Assembly: GCA_002344785.1 (NCBI GenBank)
Contig: DDUL01000022.1
Span: 1-64,000 of the forward strand
Length of the DNA: 64,000 nucleotides
Origin: Bdellovibrionaceae bacterium UBA2339
Lineage (GTDB): Bacteria > Bdellovibrionota > Bdellovibrionia > Bdellovibrionales > JAMPXM01
Direction: 5' to 3'
Part shown: in pieces, positions 51,517 through 60,090 of the stretch
How the letters are laid out: the number at the start of each line of letters is the position of its first letter
Numbering within the stretch: the stretch's first letter is position 1
The notes under the pieces: model-generated
Seen by the model: only the letters and a program-made list of their open reading frames with translations
Told to the model about the DNA's origin: nothing
Databases searched by the model: none
Translations under genes and position numbers: made by a program

Positions 51517-53862
51517 TCACATACCAAACTGAGATTTTTGGAAGTTGGGAAGCACCCAAATGCGCGAGGCGCTGCGCTCGCCGTACTGAACTTGCGCCGT
51601 ACCATGACTGGGCAGTCGCAGCACATCTTGGCGTGGGATGCTGAAGATCAACACGTCGGTTTTTCCTGAGCTGGGGTAGCGGCTCACGCGGAAGAACTGA
51701 TTGGCGAGGTTCAACACTGGAATTTCGCTCATCACATCAAAGCGCTGATCGGCGCGCACGGCGACCTCAAGCGCATCTTCGCCTCGTAGGTAACGCGACT
51801 TGCTCACCCATCGGCTGGTGACCCAGCTCGCTGTCCTGCGTGGAGCCCGCGGTCCAATCGGCGTGAACGGCGAAAGACGATAGGGTGTCAGCGTGCGAGC
51901 GCTCGGAGGAATCGCGAGATCCAAAGCGGGGTTGCCGGAAGGACGCGCGAGTCCACTTTGCGGTTGCGTGAAGCGAATCTGCGTCACGTAGATCGTCGAT
52001 GCGTGAGATCCGGGTGTGTTCTTGTTGAAGGTCAATCGAACGCCGCGAACCTGACTCAGGTCAAACTGTCGACCCGTTGAAGCAGCGATCAGCGCCGCCA
52101 TTGGGATTCGCGCCGTCTGCATCACGCGAGCATTGTCGTTTGCGGGGCCATGAAGCTGAGAGAACTCCGCCAGCTCCACGCCTCCCGAGAGGCGACCTTG
52201 TGAGTCGGCCAATTGCACGGTGAAATTGACAGCCTGATTCAAATCCAAAGGCGATTGGAAGACGTCTCGCGACACGCGCATTTCCAGCCACTGAGTTTGG
52301 CGCAGATCGCGGCCTTGCCCAAGCGGTGTCCAGTTGCTTTGCATGAAGTTTCCTTCAGAGGCTTGTCGCCAGCTGATGCGCGCTGCGGACGGCTCGTCGT
52401 CGGTGTTGTGTTCGATGTCGACTCCCGAAGCTTCGTTGGCGGCTCCAGAAGAGCTTTGTCCTGTTGCAGCTGTGAAGTTGTCGAGGACGAGGTACTGTGC
52501 GGAATCCAGAGCGCTGATGAAGTCGCGGTCGATTCGCGTGAGCTTTTGCAGTGAGCTGGGGAGGCCAAACTGCGGATCAAAGGTTTGCGCGAGATTTTCT
52601 TGGCGATCTTCACCCACATGGGCGCGGAAGAAGGCCGACATGCTTTGCAGTCCAACACTTTGTTGCTCGACCGAGAAGTGCTGTTGGCCGAACAGCGGTC
52701 GGTGTTGGGGCTCATGCAAGCAACCATATGAATCGTTGCTCTGCCATTCAGTGTTGAAGAAATTGTGGTTAGCGCCCCAAACATGCTGAAGCGTCTTCGG
52801 CGAAGCTTGATCTTCATCGCGTTCCGCGCTCGGGAGTTGGGTGTTGAACAGCGCTTTAGCCATGCGTTCAAACGGCATGCGCCCTTGCAGGTCGCTCACA
52901 TCGCCATCACAAAGTGGCAAGAGCTGTGACCAAGCCGTACCTTTGGCGTCGAGCACGCGATCGGATTGACCGTCAACGGCGCCGATCTCAAAGATGCCTT
53001 TGACCTTCAATTGCGGAATCTTCGCGACCCATGGGCTTTGCGGATCTCGGTAGAGATTGTAAGCCGCACGCACACCTTCGCCGCCTCGAGAATGTCCCAT
53101 AAGTCCCACATTGCTGAAATCGAGGCGTGGCAAAAGGGGTTGCATCGAAGTGAGCTCGGTGGGTGCGCCACCTTGTTGGCTCCACTGCGTCCAAAGCTGC
53201 AAGTGCTTGAGCACCAATCGCCCTCGGGCCAGCACCAGTCCCCAATCCTCAGAGTCGCCGCCGCTGCAAGTGATGCCACGGTTTGCATTGATCGATACGA
53301 CCACATAGCCCCAGCTTGCGAGATGGCGAGCGACATAGTTGTAGCCATCATGATTGGGCACAACCACCATTCCCGCGGGGCAAGTGCCTTCATGTGTGTA
53401 TTCGCAGGAAGAATCTTCTCGAGGAGCCGTGCCTCGGCCGCAAGTCGAGTGATTGCCGTGGAGGAAAAACAGCATCGGCAATTTCTTTTGCGCGGGAACA
53501 TTCTCCGGCCAGAACACACGCGCCCAAACTTCAGTGGTCACGCCGGGCAACACGTCGGCGTCGACGCTGGGGCGTAACTTGTATTCCGTGTTTTGCGTCA
53601 CATAGGGGCCGTCGGCATCCACGCTGGGAGCGGCGGCCGATGACCAAGGATGTGTGAGGCCCGGAAGTCCCGGCTGAGTGCGAGTCGGGACAAAGCCTTG
53701 CGCATGAGCGATGGAGTTGAACCATGAAGCTTGCGTTGCGACCGCGAGCAAGAGTCCGACGAACAACGACAAAGGTCGAGTGAGCGCAGGAGCCGCATGA
53801 TCAACGACAGGCGAAAAAGTCATGAGCCGTGATGGGAGTCGTCGGACTTCGCGCCAGTGCAT
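51517..53862 (-). CDS. Large exported alpha/beta hydrolase (781 aa)
   Basis: A signal peptide (about 30-54, 'LFVGLLLAVATQASWFNSIAHA') is followed by an alpha/beta-hydrolase domain. The oxyanion loop is 'LFFLHGNH' (135-138) and the nucleophile Ser258 is in 'GLMGHSRGGEG'. Paired Cys near 141-161 suggest disulfides. A beta-rich region of about 350 residues follows, probably a lectin- or C2-like accessory domain ('FDLSQVRGVRLTFNKNTPGS'). Lipase, cutinase or platelet-activating-factor acetylhydrolase-like activity is likely. AAGGAG precedes the ATG. The length is about twice that of simple secreted lipases, suggesting cell-surface substrate binding. Confidence 0.82.
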   Translation of the reverse strand: MHWREVRRLPSRLMTFSPVVDHAAPALTRPLSLFVGLLLAVATQASWFNSIAHAQGFVPTRTQPGLPGLTHPWSSAAAPSVDADGPYVTQNTEYKLRPSVDADVLPGVTTEVWARVFWPENVPAQKKLPMLFFLHGNHSTCGRGTAPREDSSCEYTHEGTCPAGMVVVPNHDGYNYVARHLASWGYVVVSINANRGITCSGGDSEDWGLVLARGRLVLKHLQLWTQWSQQGGAPTELTSMQPLLPRLDFSNVGLMGHSRGGEGVRAAYNLYRDPQSPWVAKIPQLKVKGIFEIGAVDGQSDRVLDAKGTAWSQLLPLCDGDVSDLQGRMPFERMAKALFNTQLPSAERDEDQASPKTLQHVWGANHNFFNTEWQSNDSYGCLHEPQHRPLFGQQHFSVEQQSVGLQSMSAFFRAHVGEDRQENLAQTFDPQFGLPSSLQKLTRIDRDFISALDSAQYLVLDNFTAATGQSSSGAANEASGVDIEHNTDDEPSAARISWRQASEGNFMQSNWTPLGQGRDLRQTQWLEMRVSRDVFQSPLDLNQAVNFTVQLADSQGRLSGGVELAEFSQLHGPANDNARVMQTARIPMAALIAASTGRQFDLSQVRGVRLTFNKNTPGSHASTIYVTQIRFTQPQSGLARPSGNPALDLAIPPSARTLTPYRLSPFTPIGPRAPRRTASWVTSRWVSKSRYLRGEDALEVAVRADQRFDVMSEIPVLNLANQFFRVSRYPSSGKTDVLIFSIPRQDVLRLPSHGTAQVQYGERSASRIWVLPNFQKSQFGM

Positions 53863-54236
53863 ATTGTCGCACTCCTTTATCGATTCGTGACGGGCTCAAG
53901 TCGTGATCCTCGGGTGTGATTCTCGCGCTCGTCTGCGGACTGACTTTCTGGCTGAACTTCTGGAGATCTGCTGATTCAATTGATTCAATCAGCATTGAGG
54001 GGAACAAGTTCGGGAGCCGGGCCAGCTTCGCAAAGTGGATCCATCAGAGCCTTCGCCTACTAGGGCGCATTCTAGGTGAGGGCGGGCGAACTGGCGAGTG
54101 GCTTGAAAGCTTTACCGCGTGTGCGGAGGAGTTCGACATCGAGGAAAGTCGATGCCTTGAGAGGGGCAGGTTCGCCGCCGCAGAGTCATTCGGATAGTCC
54201 TAAAAAAGCTGAGATATCTCTAGGGTTTGGGAGCAA
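53863..54236. other. Divergent intergenic region with an inverted repeat
   Basis: A 374-base region upstream of both the large hydrolase and the beta-propeller gene. TGCTGATT (53969-53976) and AATCAGCA (53987-53994) are exact inverted arms around a loop that itself repeats GATTCAAT. This suggests an operator. A 93-codon frame (53916-54197) starting with GTG has a hydrophobic start but no ribosome site and is not called. Confidence 0.45.
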
Positions 54237-55520
54237 ATGGGAGAGCCGTTGTTGAAGCGAGAAAGTGCCGAACTCAGATTCAGAGCCGTGGCCTCGGAAA
54301 TGACTTTTCCTGTTCGAGGGGGCGGAATTTTGAGTTCCAAGCTGCGGACATTGATTTTGGCCGTGGTTTTGGCCTGGGCCTTCTGGGGCCCGACGGACGC
54401 GAATGCAATTTGTTCGGCTTCCAGCAGTGGTCGCGCGACCCAGGGTGGATCGGCGGCGCCAGGGCCAGCGATGTCCGAGGCTTCGAGTGAAGTGCTGGGT
54501 CACTTCGCGAGTTCGAGAATTGATGAAGCGAGTGGATTGGCGCGCACGCCGGATGGCGGATGGGCGATCATCAACGACTCTGGCGACAAGGGACGAATTT
54601 TTTTGAGCCAGAAAGATGGGTCCAATGTGCGCGAAGTCGGATTGAAGATTCGACCTTGGGATACGGAAGACTTGGACGTGGCAGAATGTCCTGCATCGAT
54701 CGCACCCGGTGAAACTTGTGTGGCGATTGCCGACATCGGTGACAACCGACGCAAACGTCAGTCGGCCGTGATCTATTTTTTTCGCTGGAAGGATCTCGAG
54801 GCCGCCGCTCAAGTTCGCGAAGGCAAAGCGAATACTGCGGAGCCGCTCGCTCCGCTATGGAGCTTTCAGTTTCGCTACCCGCAGGGCGCTCGAAATGCCG
54901 AGGCCTTTCGGATCACATCGGCTGAAGACGCGATCATCGTGACCAAGCAACAAGATCGAAAGAAGCAAGCGGCTGAGCCCGCGGAAATTTATCGACTTCG
55001 TTGGCGGGACCAAGTTGCGCCCACCGAGACGACGCCTGATACGACGCCGGGGGCGACGATTGGTAAGACGACTGGTAAGACGGACGCCGAGAAGTCCGCC
55101 TCGAAGACGGATCCCCATGCTGCAAAGCCCGTTTTGCCAGTGGCTCAGTTCATGGGAAAGATCGATGTGCCTTCTATGATCCGCGACAAAGGTCTAGCTG
55201 GCCTCGTGACGGGAATGGCGATTTCGCCAGACCGAAGTCGAGTTTTGTTGCTCACCTACAGTGCCGTCGTCGAGACTCGATTGGTGGTGACAGCCGATCG
55301 TGTGGAATTTCAGGAACCGAAGGTGATTCGGTTTTCTCCACTCGAACAGCAAGAGGCCATAGCTTATGATGAAAGTGGGAGAGGATTTGTGATCACCACG
55401 GAAGTGGTCCTGTCCTTCTTTGCGCAACCATTTCGCAAACGGCAAGGAGCGCCCATTGTTGCGATTCGCGACCCTTACTGCGAGGTCAAGCCATCGACGG
55501 CTCGGCCAGCTCAGCCTTAG
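54237..55520 (+). CDS. Exported beta-propeller-like protein with a Thr/Lys-rich insert
   Basis: A basic N-region and signal (about 35-57, 'LILAVVLAWAFWGPTDANA') precede a protein with blade-like repeats. 'EASGLARTPDGGWAIINDSGDKGRIF', 'EDLDVAECP...CVAIADIGDNRRKR' and 'NAEAFRITSAEDAIIVTKQ' match a group of secreted propellers in which 'DIGDN' is a hallmark. The core is interrupted by a 45-residue Thr/Asp/Lys/Ala-rich insert from 12-bp repeats. Binding or esterase-like activity is possible but unproven. An ATG at 54300 is an alternative start. The end overlaps the next gene by 65 bases. Confidence 0.7.
   Translation: MGEPLLKRESAELRFRAVASEMTFPVRGGGILSSKLRTLILAVVLAWAFWGPTDANAICSASSSGRATQGGSAAPGPAMSEASSEVLGHFASSRIDEASGLARTPDGGWAIINDSGDKGRIFLSQKDGSNVREVGLKIRPWDTEDLDVAECPASIAPGETCVAIADIGDNRRKRQSAVIYFFRWKDLEAAAQVREGKANTAEPLAPLWSFQFRYPQGARNAEAFRITSAEDAIIVTKQQDRKKQAAEPAEIYRLRWRDQVAPTETTPDTTPGATIGKTTGKTDAEKSASKTDPHAAKPVLPVAQFMGKIDVPSMIRDKGLAGLVTGMAISPDRSRVLLLTYSAVVETRLVVTADRVEFQEPKVIRFSPLEQQEAIAYDESGRGFVITTEVVLSFFAQPFRKRQGAPIVAIRDPYCEVKPSTARPAQP
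55026..55082. repeat. 12-bp-period repeat inside the beta-propeller gene
   Basis: Diverged GAGACGACGCCT, GATACGACGCCG and GGGGCGACGATT units (55026-55061) run into ATTGGTAAGACG (55059-55070) and ACTGGTAAGACG (55071-55082). All keep a 12-base period and the reading frame. Confidence 0.75.
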
Positions 55521-57054
55521 AGCGACGCGATCATTCGCATCCTCGATGCTCGTCGCAGTTTTCGCCTTCGCTGAAACTGCGTCTTCGCAAATTGTATCCG
55601 AACTTGAGCCAGAGTCTCGTCGGCCCGCAAGCGATTCGGCTCAGCCCACCGCTCCCACCGACAACTCAAATTCTGCCAAAGCTCAGAGCGGTGCGATCGC
55701 GAACTCAAAGACGATGGGTTCGACAGTAAAATCAAAGGCGCTTTCAGCGGAGAGTGCGACGGAGTCACCGGCGCACGTCGAGCTGGCTTATGCAACTCCG
55801 ACGACTCGTGGTGATGCGTGGGGGCCGCTTTGGGGAGAGACCACGCAGTTTCCGTCGGAGCAGCGGCACTCCAAGCTTGTGTACCTTTTGGATCAGGCCG
55901 TGCGACTCAAGCGAATTCAGATTGAAAGCTGTGGCGCGGACTTCAGCGACGCCGCGGAAGTTTGGCTGGATCATTTGCGAAAGGCAGAACGCCTCGAGGG
56001 CGGCCGTTCCCAGATGTTGTGGAAGCTGGAAAATGATGGAGAGAAAGTCCAAAGCATCAGCATCGCTTTTCTCGAGTCCGCCGGAGTTTGTCTGAAGAAA
56101 GTCGAATTGGAAACTGAGCCACCTTTACGGACACCGAAGTGGATTCGCGTGGGCGAAGATTCCGTTGTCACTTGGGCCGATGGTGTTCCTTTGGCCGAAG
56201 GCTCGGATCGCGGTCGATTGAGTTTCAATGAAGAGATTGAATTTGATGGCGTGCGAATTTGGTTGGGGGATCACTTGCCTCTTGAGGCGTGGCCATCGAG
56301 TGGTCGGCCTCGCGAGGTCGAACTTCAAGCGCAAGGCATCAGTCGCCATCTCGTTTTGCCAGTGCGAGACACAAGATTTGCGCAGGAGTTCCGCTTCGCC
56401 GATCTTGTTGCTGGGGACTCGCCCTGGGCCAAAGGCATCAAAGCGCGCTCGGTCAGCCTGGCCATGCGGGGCGTGCACTCCGGAACATCGGAGCAGACGC
56501 AGGCTCGTGATCGGGCGAGAATCGCTGAAGTGCAACTGCTGAGCCGAGATCAGGCGACGCCGATCTTGTTAAGAGCTGCGCGAATTCCGGAGCAAGATGA
56601 CGTCAAAGCTTGGCGCGCCGTGGACTTTGCCAAGGTTTTGGATCGCGAACTGAAGAGTGACGAGCGAGAAGGTATCGAGGCAAGTTGGGTGTTTCGCTTC
56701 CGAAGTGACGGAAGCTACTTTGCGGGCAATGCCTCGTGGTCGAGTCAGGGGCGATGGCGAGTCTTGGGTCGACCCTCATCTGATGGACTTCGTCTGGAAC
56801 TCAAAGGCGGCAAGTGGCGCACGCCGCGCCCGAGCGATTCGGTTCCATGCGCCTCACGATGCCATGCTGTGGACGAACAGAGGAGCATCGCCTCGCAGAT
56901 GCGCACTCAGGCTGGCGAGATCAGCGTGAGTGAAGTGGTGGAGCTGCAAAAGTTTGATCGAGCGCGATGGATACTCCGCAATCGCAAGCCCGCAGCCTCT
57001 CGGCATCTCGATTTTTCTGATGTTCGTCTGCGTGTGAACTCGCTGCTGGATTGA
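55456..57054 (+). CDS. Exported protein with discoidin-like binding region
   Basis: The start is inferred as TTG at 55456 because AAGGAG lies six bases upstream and it gives a proper signal peptide (basic, then 'FASSMLVAVFAFAETASS'). A polar Ser/Ala/Pro/Thr-rich linker follows (to about residue 95). Then comes a beta-rich segment ('GPLWGETTQFPSEQRHSKLVYLLDQAVRLKRIQIESCG') that resembles discoidin/NADase-type glycan-binding modules, possibly twice (again at about 195-310). The C-terminal 150 residues have 'EASWVFRFRSDGSYFAGNASWSSQGRWRVLG'. The gene overlaps the propeller gene by 65 bases, so the two are co-expressed exported proteins. The function is unknown. Confidence 0.65.
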   Translation: MLRFATLTARSSHRRLGQLSLRATRSFASSMLVAVFAFAETASSQIVSELEPESRRPASDSAQPTAPTDNSNSAKAQSGAIANSKTMGSTVKSKALSAESATESPAHVELAYATPTTRGDAWGPLWGETTQFPSEQRHSKLVYLLDQAVRLKRIQIESCGADFSDAAEVWLDHLRKAERLEGGRSQMLWKLENDGEKVQSISIAFLESAGVCLKKVELETEPPLRTPKWIRVGEDSVVTWADGVPLAEGSDRGRLSFNEEIEFDGVRIWLGDHLPLEAWPSSGRPREVELQAQGISRHLVLPVRDTRFAQEFRFADLVAGDSPWAKGIKARSVSLAMRGVHSGTSEQTQARDRARIAEVQLLSRDQATPILLRAARIPEQDDVKAWRAVDFAKVLDRELKSDEREGIEASWVFRFRSDGSYFAGNASWSSQGRWRVLGRPSSDGLRLELKGGKWRTPRPSDSVPCASRCHAVDEQRSIASQMRTQAGEISVSEVVELQKFDRARWILRNRKPAASRHLDFSDVRLRVNSLLD

Positions 57055-57125
57055 AGTTCGGTGAGCGTCGGGGCGATCTTCGGAATTCTGTCGAGCAATT
57101 GATCAGTTCACTGAGGAAAAGCTCC

Positions 57126-57186
57126 AGCTCAAGCTTAATTAAGAACTTCGTGGCGAGCTTAGGTGCGAGCTTCTGGGTGAGCTTTG
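57126..57186. repeat. 12-bp-period tandem repeat in an intergenic region
   Basis: Five degenerate 12-base units end in TGGCGAGCTTAG (57151-57162), GTGCGAGCTTCT (57163-57174) and GGGTGAGCTTTG (57175-57186). The shared core is GAGCTT. It lies 70 bases before the PBP gene, outside any called gene. Confidence 0.75.
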
Positions 57187-57255
57187 GGCGGGTTCGAAAT
57201 TGAGACGTAATAGTCGAGCCAGGGTTGACGCGTCGAACAGGAATCGCGACCATAA

Positions 57256-58746
57256 ATGTTGATGAAAGATTACAATCCCGACTCATTCCGACGCTCTTTC
57301 AAAGAGCCGCGCCGTCTTCACGACACTCAGACCAAGGTGTCGAAGCTGGTGGCTTCGTTGGGGAGCCGGGTGTTGGTGTTTTTGCTTCAAGCTTTTCACG
57401 CTCTCGCGGGGCTCATAGCCTTAGGTCTGGTGAGTGCGCGTCGATCCCTCGGCTACTTTGATCGCCCCGGACGAATCAGTGTGTTGATGGTGGTCGCCGG
57501 AGTTTCGGCCATCGTCTTCGCAGTTTGGGCCATGCGTGGATTGCCATTTGGCTTGAATCAACCCACGGCGGAGCTTTCGAGCGAATTGCAGCGCCAATTG
57601 GTGACGAAAGAAGAACTCTCTAAACATTTGGGTGAGTCCGTCAGAAAAAACCAATTGCCTGAAAACATTCAGCTCGAGATCGCATCCATTCCCGTGCAAG
57701 CCAAGGTGGCCTACGCCTTGGATGAAGAGCTGCAGCGAGTATCGGATCGCTTGCTCAAAAACTATCGGCCTGATTATGGCGTGATCGTGGCGATGGATGC
57801 GACCACAGGTCGAATTCTGGCGATGAGCTCGCACAGATCCGGTCGACCCTCCGATGAGAATCTCGCGCTGAAGGCGAGCTTCCCGGCCGCCTCAATTTTC
57901 AAAGTGGTGACGGCAGGTGCCGTGCTCGATACGCAAAAAGTGACGCCGGACACTCTCGTTCCCTTTCAGGGCTCCAATCACACGCTCTATAAAAGAAATG
58001 TGATCACGCAAAAAGAGAATCGGTGGACGCGTCGAATGTCGGTGCGTGAGGCCTTTGGTTCATCGGTCAATACGATCTTCGGGAAGCTTGGTCTGTTCTA
58101 CGCGGGTCCCGAAGTGCTGCGTGAGTATGCCGAGCGATTTCACTTTAATCATCCCATTCGCGCGGATGTTCCTGTGGATGTGGGCTACTCGCGCTTCTCC
58201 GCTGAGGATCCTTGGAGCGTTGTGAGCGCGGCTTCGGGATTCACACAGGACAACACCATGTCGCCGCTGCAAGGCGCGATGATCGCCGCCGCCGTCATCA
58301 ATGATGGCGCAATGATGGAGCCTTGGATCATCGAGAACGTGGTCGATCAGCAAGGCAATTTGCTCTATAGCGCCGAGCCTCGTCTTGCCGTTCACGCCAT
58401 CGATGCGACGACGGCAAAAGCCATGCGGCGCTTGTTCCGCGCAACCGTCGAGTCGGGAACTTCACGGCAAGCATTTCGAAAAGCACTTCGCCGTCGCGCC
58501 TTTGACGAGGTTGAAGTTGGCGGCAAGACGGGTTCGCTCACAGGTCTCCATCCTCGCGGCAAGTGCGATTGGTTTGTGGGCTATATGTCGAATGGCACAA
58601 GAAAGATCGCCGTGGCCGCACTCACAGTGAACGAAGAGAAGTGGCGTGTGAAATCGGCGACGCTCGCGGAATCCTTATTCACGCATGAGCTGACGTCGGG
58701 TGTGGTGGAGCAGCGACGGCCGGGTTCGACGAGGGCTTCGCGGTAA
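57256..58746 (+). CDS. Compact penicillin-binding transpeptidase (PBP2-like)
   Basis: A 496-residue class B-type peptidoglycan DD-transpeptidase. Catalytic motifs are Ser213-x-x-Lys216 ('PAASIFKVVTAG'), Ser-x-Asn at 270-272 ('GSSVNTIFG') and Lys424-Thr-Gly ('VGGKTGSLTG'). Two N-terminal hydrophobic segments (38-62 and 72-92) are followed by a short linker instead of the usual large pedestal domain of PBP2 or PBP3. It therefore resembles minimal transpeptidases and may belong to a special cell-wall machine. 'GYSRFSAEDPWS' is an extra loop. The gene is monocistronic and ends in a hairpin terminator. Confidence 0.88.
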   Translation: MLMKDYNPDSFRRSFKEPRRLHDTQTKVSKLVASLGSRVLVFLLQAFHALAGLIALGLVSARRSLGYFDRPGRISVLMVVAGVSAIVFAVWAMRGLPFGLNQPTAELSSELQRQLVTKEELSKHLGESVRKNQLPENIQLEIASIPVQAKVAYALDEELQRVSDRLLKNYRPDYGVIVAMDATTGRILAMSSHRSGRPSDENLALKASFPAASIFKVVTAGAVLDTQKVTPDTLVPFQGSNHTLYKRNVITQKENRWTRRMSVREAFGSSVNTIFGKLGLFYAGPEVLREYAERFHFNHPIRADVPVDVGYSRFSAEDPWSVVSAASGFTQDNTMSPLQGAMIAAAVINDGAMMEPWIIENVVDQQGNLLYSAEPRLAVHAIDATTAKAMRRLFRATVESGTSRQAFRKALRRRAFDEVEVGGKTGSLTGLHPRGKCDWFVGYMSNGTRKIAVAALTVNEEKWRVKSATLAESLFTHELTSGVVEQRRPGSTRASR

Positions 58747-58774
58747 ATGGGCTCACCGAAGTGACTGAGTGATG

Positions 58775-58807
58775 AAAGCCCCGTCGGCGTGATCGCCACG
58801 GGGCTTT
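58775..58807 (+). terminator. Rho-independent-like terminator
   Basis: AAAGCCCCGT (58775-58784) pairs with ACGGGGCTTT (58798-58807), and a smaller inner stem GGCG/CGCC closes the loop. The tail GTCGTTG is only moderately T-rich. It follows the transpeptidase gene and isolates it from the motor operon. Confidence 0.8.
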
Positions 58808-59021
58808 GTCGTTGTTGGGCCCGCAGAGAGCACGCGCACCACGCTTGGCCGCTTGGGCCAGCTGAATACAAGTTCGACAAATCCCCGCATCCCTCGCTCG
58901 GCATTTTGCCCGACTTTAGGGGCTTGCCCGTACAAGCGACTTAACTTGAGACGGTCGCCAAACCTCGACTCAAGACTACGGTATTCGTGATCGATAGGGA
59001 AAGAGCGACGGAGGTCAGACG

Positions 59022-59996
59022 ATGTCAGCTCAATTGGTCCAGTACCATGTGTCTCGCGGTGGTGAGACGTTAGGGCCTTTCACATTGGAGCAGATCGCGC
59101 AGATGCTCGCGGCGAACAGCCTTGCTGTGACGGATTTTGTTTGGGATGCGAGCGCACAGGATTGGGTTTTGATTCTGCAATTCGCTCAACGTCCTGAGAT
59201 GGCCTCACTGTTGATGGCTCGAAAGCCGAAGGCCCCCGTGCCGCCATCGCCACAGGTGGGTGCAGACTCACGACTCAAGCCAACGACCCATGAGAGCGCC
59301 AGCGAAGCCAGCAAGTCGACGGGCGCAACTGCAACAGCCGCCCATGAGAAGTTGAATTTGGATGCTGTCCAGGTTGTCGCAGTTGAAGGCGGCTTGGCTG
59401 AGTCCGACGCGATCGAGTGGTTTGTGATGCGCGGTCAGCAGCGCTTTGGTCCCTTCACTTACTTGGGTGTTGTGCGTGCGCTGCAGGAAAAGACCGTGTT
59501 CGAGTTCGATCATGTTTGGAAAGCGGGTATGGAGCGCTGGGTGCGGATCGCGGAGCATGAAGAGTTCAACGCGGTCGCCATGCGTGAGCTGATGCGACGG
59601 CAGGAAGCTCGCGAAGTCTTTGCCAAGCGCCAACATCGCCGAGTTCGCTTGGAGAACAATGTTTTGGTTCATGATCAGAGACAGGTGAGTCCGGCGCGCA
59701 TGTACGAAGCGAGCCGAGGCGGAAGTGGATTATTAATTCAGAACGCCACTTTGATGCCGGGGCAAATCGTCAACTTGCACTTCTCAGCCGTGGATGGACT
59801 GCCAGCTTTCGCAGCGAAGGGCGAGATTGTCTCGAAGAAGTTTACGCCGTTTGTTCGCGATGCGCGCACGCCGGTGTTCTATGGGGTTAAGTTTGTGCAG
59901 CTTGAGCCGAAGGCCGAGGCGCAGATTCAGGCTTACTTCGCAAAGCTTGGTGAGTCCTCAGGTGGCGGTTCGGCGAAACGAGCGGCAGGCGGGTGA
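59022..59996 (+). CDS. Double GYF-domain PilZ protein, first gene of the TolQ/TolR operon
   Basis: Two GYF_2-type domains (about 6-57, 'YHVSRGGETLGPFTLEQIAQML', and 132-178, 'WFVMRGQQRFGPFTYLGVVRAL') precede a PilZ domain (about 200-310). The PilZ signature is present as Arg203-x-x-x-Arg207 ('RQHRR') and 'EASRGG' (229-234), where Glu replaces the usual Asp or Asn, so c-di-GMP binding is likely but should be tested. GYF domains bind Pro-rich partners. GGAGG precedes the ATG. The start of a motor operon is a logical place for a second-messenger switch. The protein is cytoplasmic, with no signal. Confidence 0.82.
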   Translation: MSAQLVQYHVSRGGETLGPFTLEQIAQMLAANSLAVTDFVWDASAQDWVLILQFAQRPEMASLLMARKPKAPVPPSPQVGADSRLKPTTHESASEASKSTGATATAAHEKLNLDAVQVVAVEGGLAESDAIEWFVMRGQQRFGPFTYLGVVRALQEKTVFEFDHVWKAGMERWVRIAEHEEFNAVAMRELMRRQEAREVFAKRQHRRVRLENNVLVHDQRQVSPARMYEASRGGSGLLIQNATLMPGQIVNLHFSAVDGLPAFAAKGEIVSKKFTPFVRDARTPVFYGVKFVQLEPKAEAQIQAYFAKLGESSGGGSAKRAAGG

Positions 59997-60090
59997 AGTG
60001 ACCTGTGCGAGGGTCAATTGCCCGAAGCGGACTGAAGTGAATTGGGATTCGAAACAAAACCGATAACGGTTCGAAACGATGGGGGAAACG

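Noticed and set aside
53916..54197. 93-codon frame with a hydrophobic start between the hydrolase and propeller genes
   Set aside because: It has no ribosome site, the GTG start lies in a probable promoter region, and it covers the inverted repeat; the C-terminal composition does not look like a real protein.
59940..60090. Possible small RNA or tRNA around TTCGAAAC near 60071
   Set aside because: The T-loop-like bases are not accompanied by acceptor or anticodon stems, and the sequence is the leader of the TolQ-like gene.
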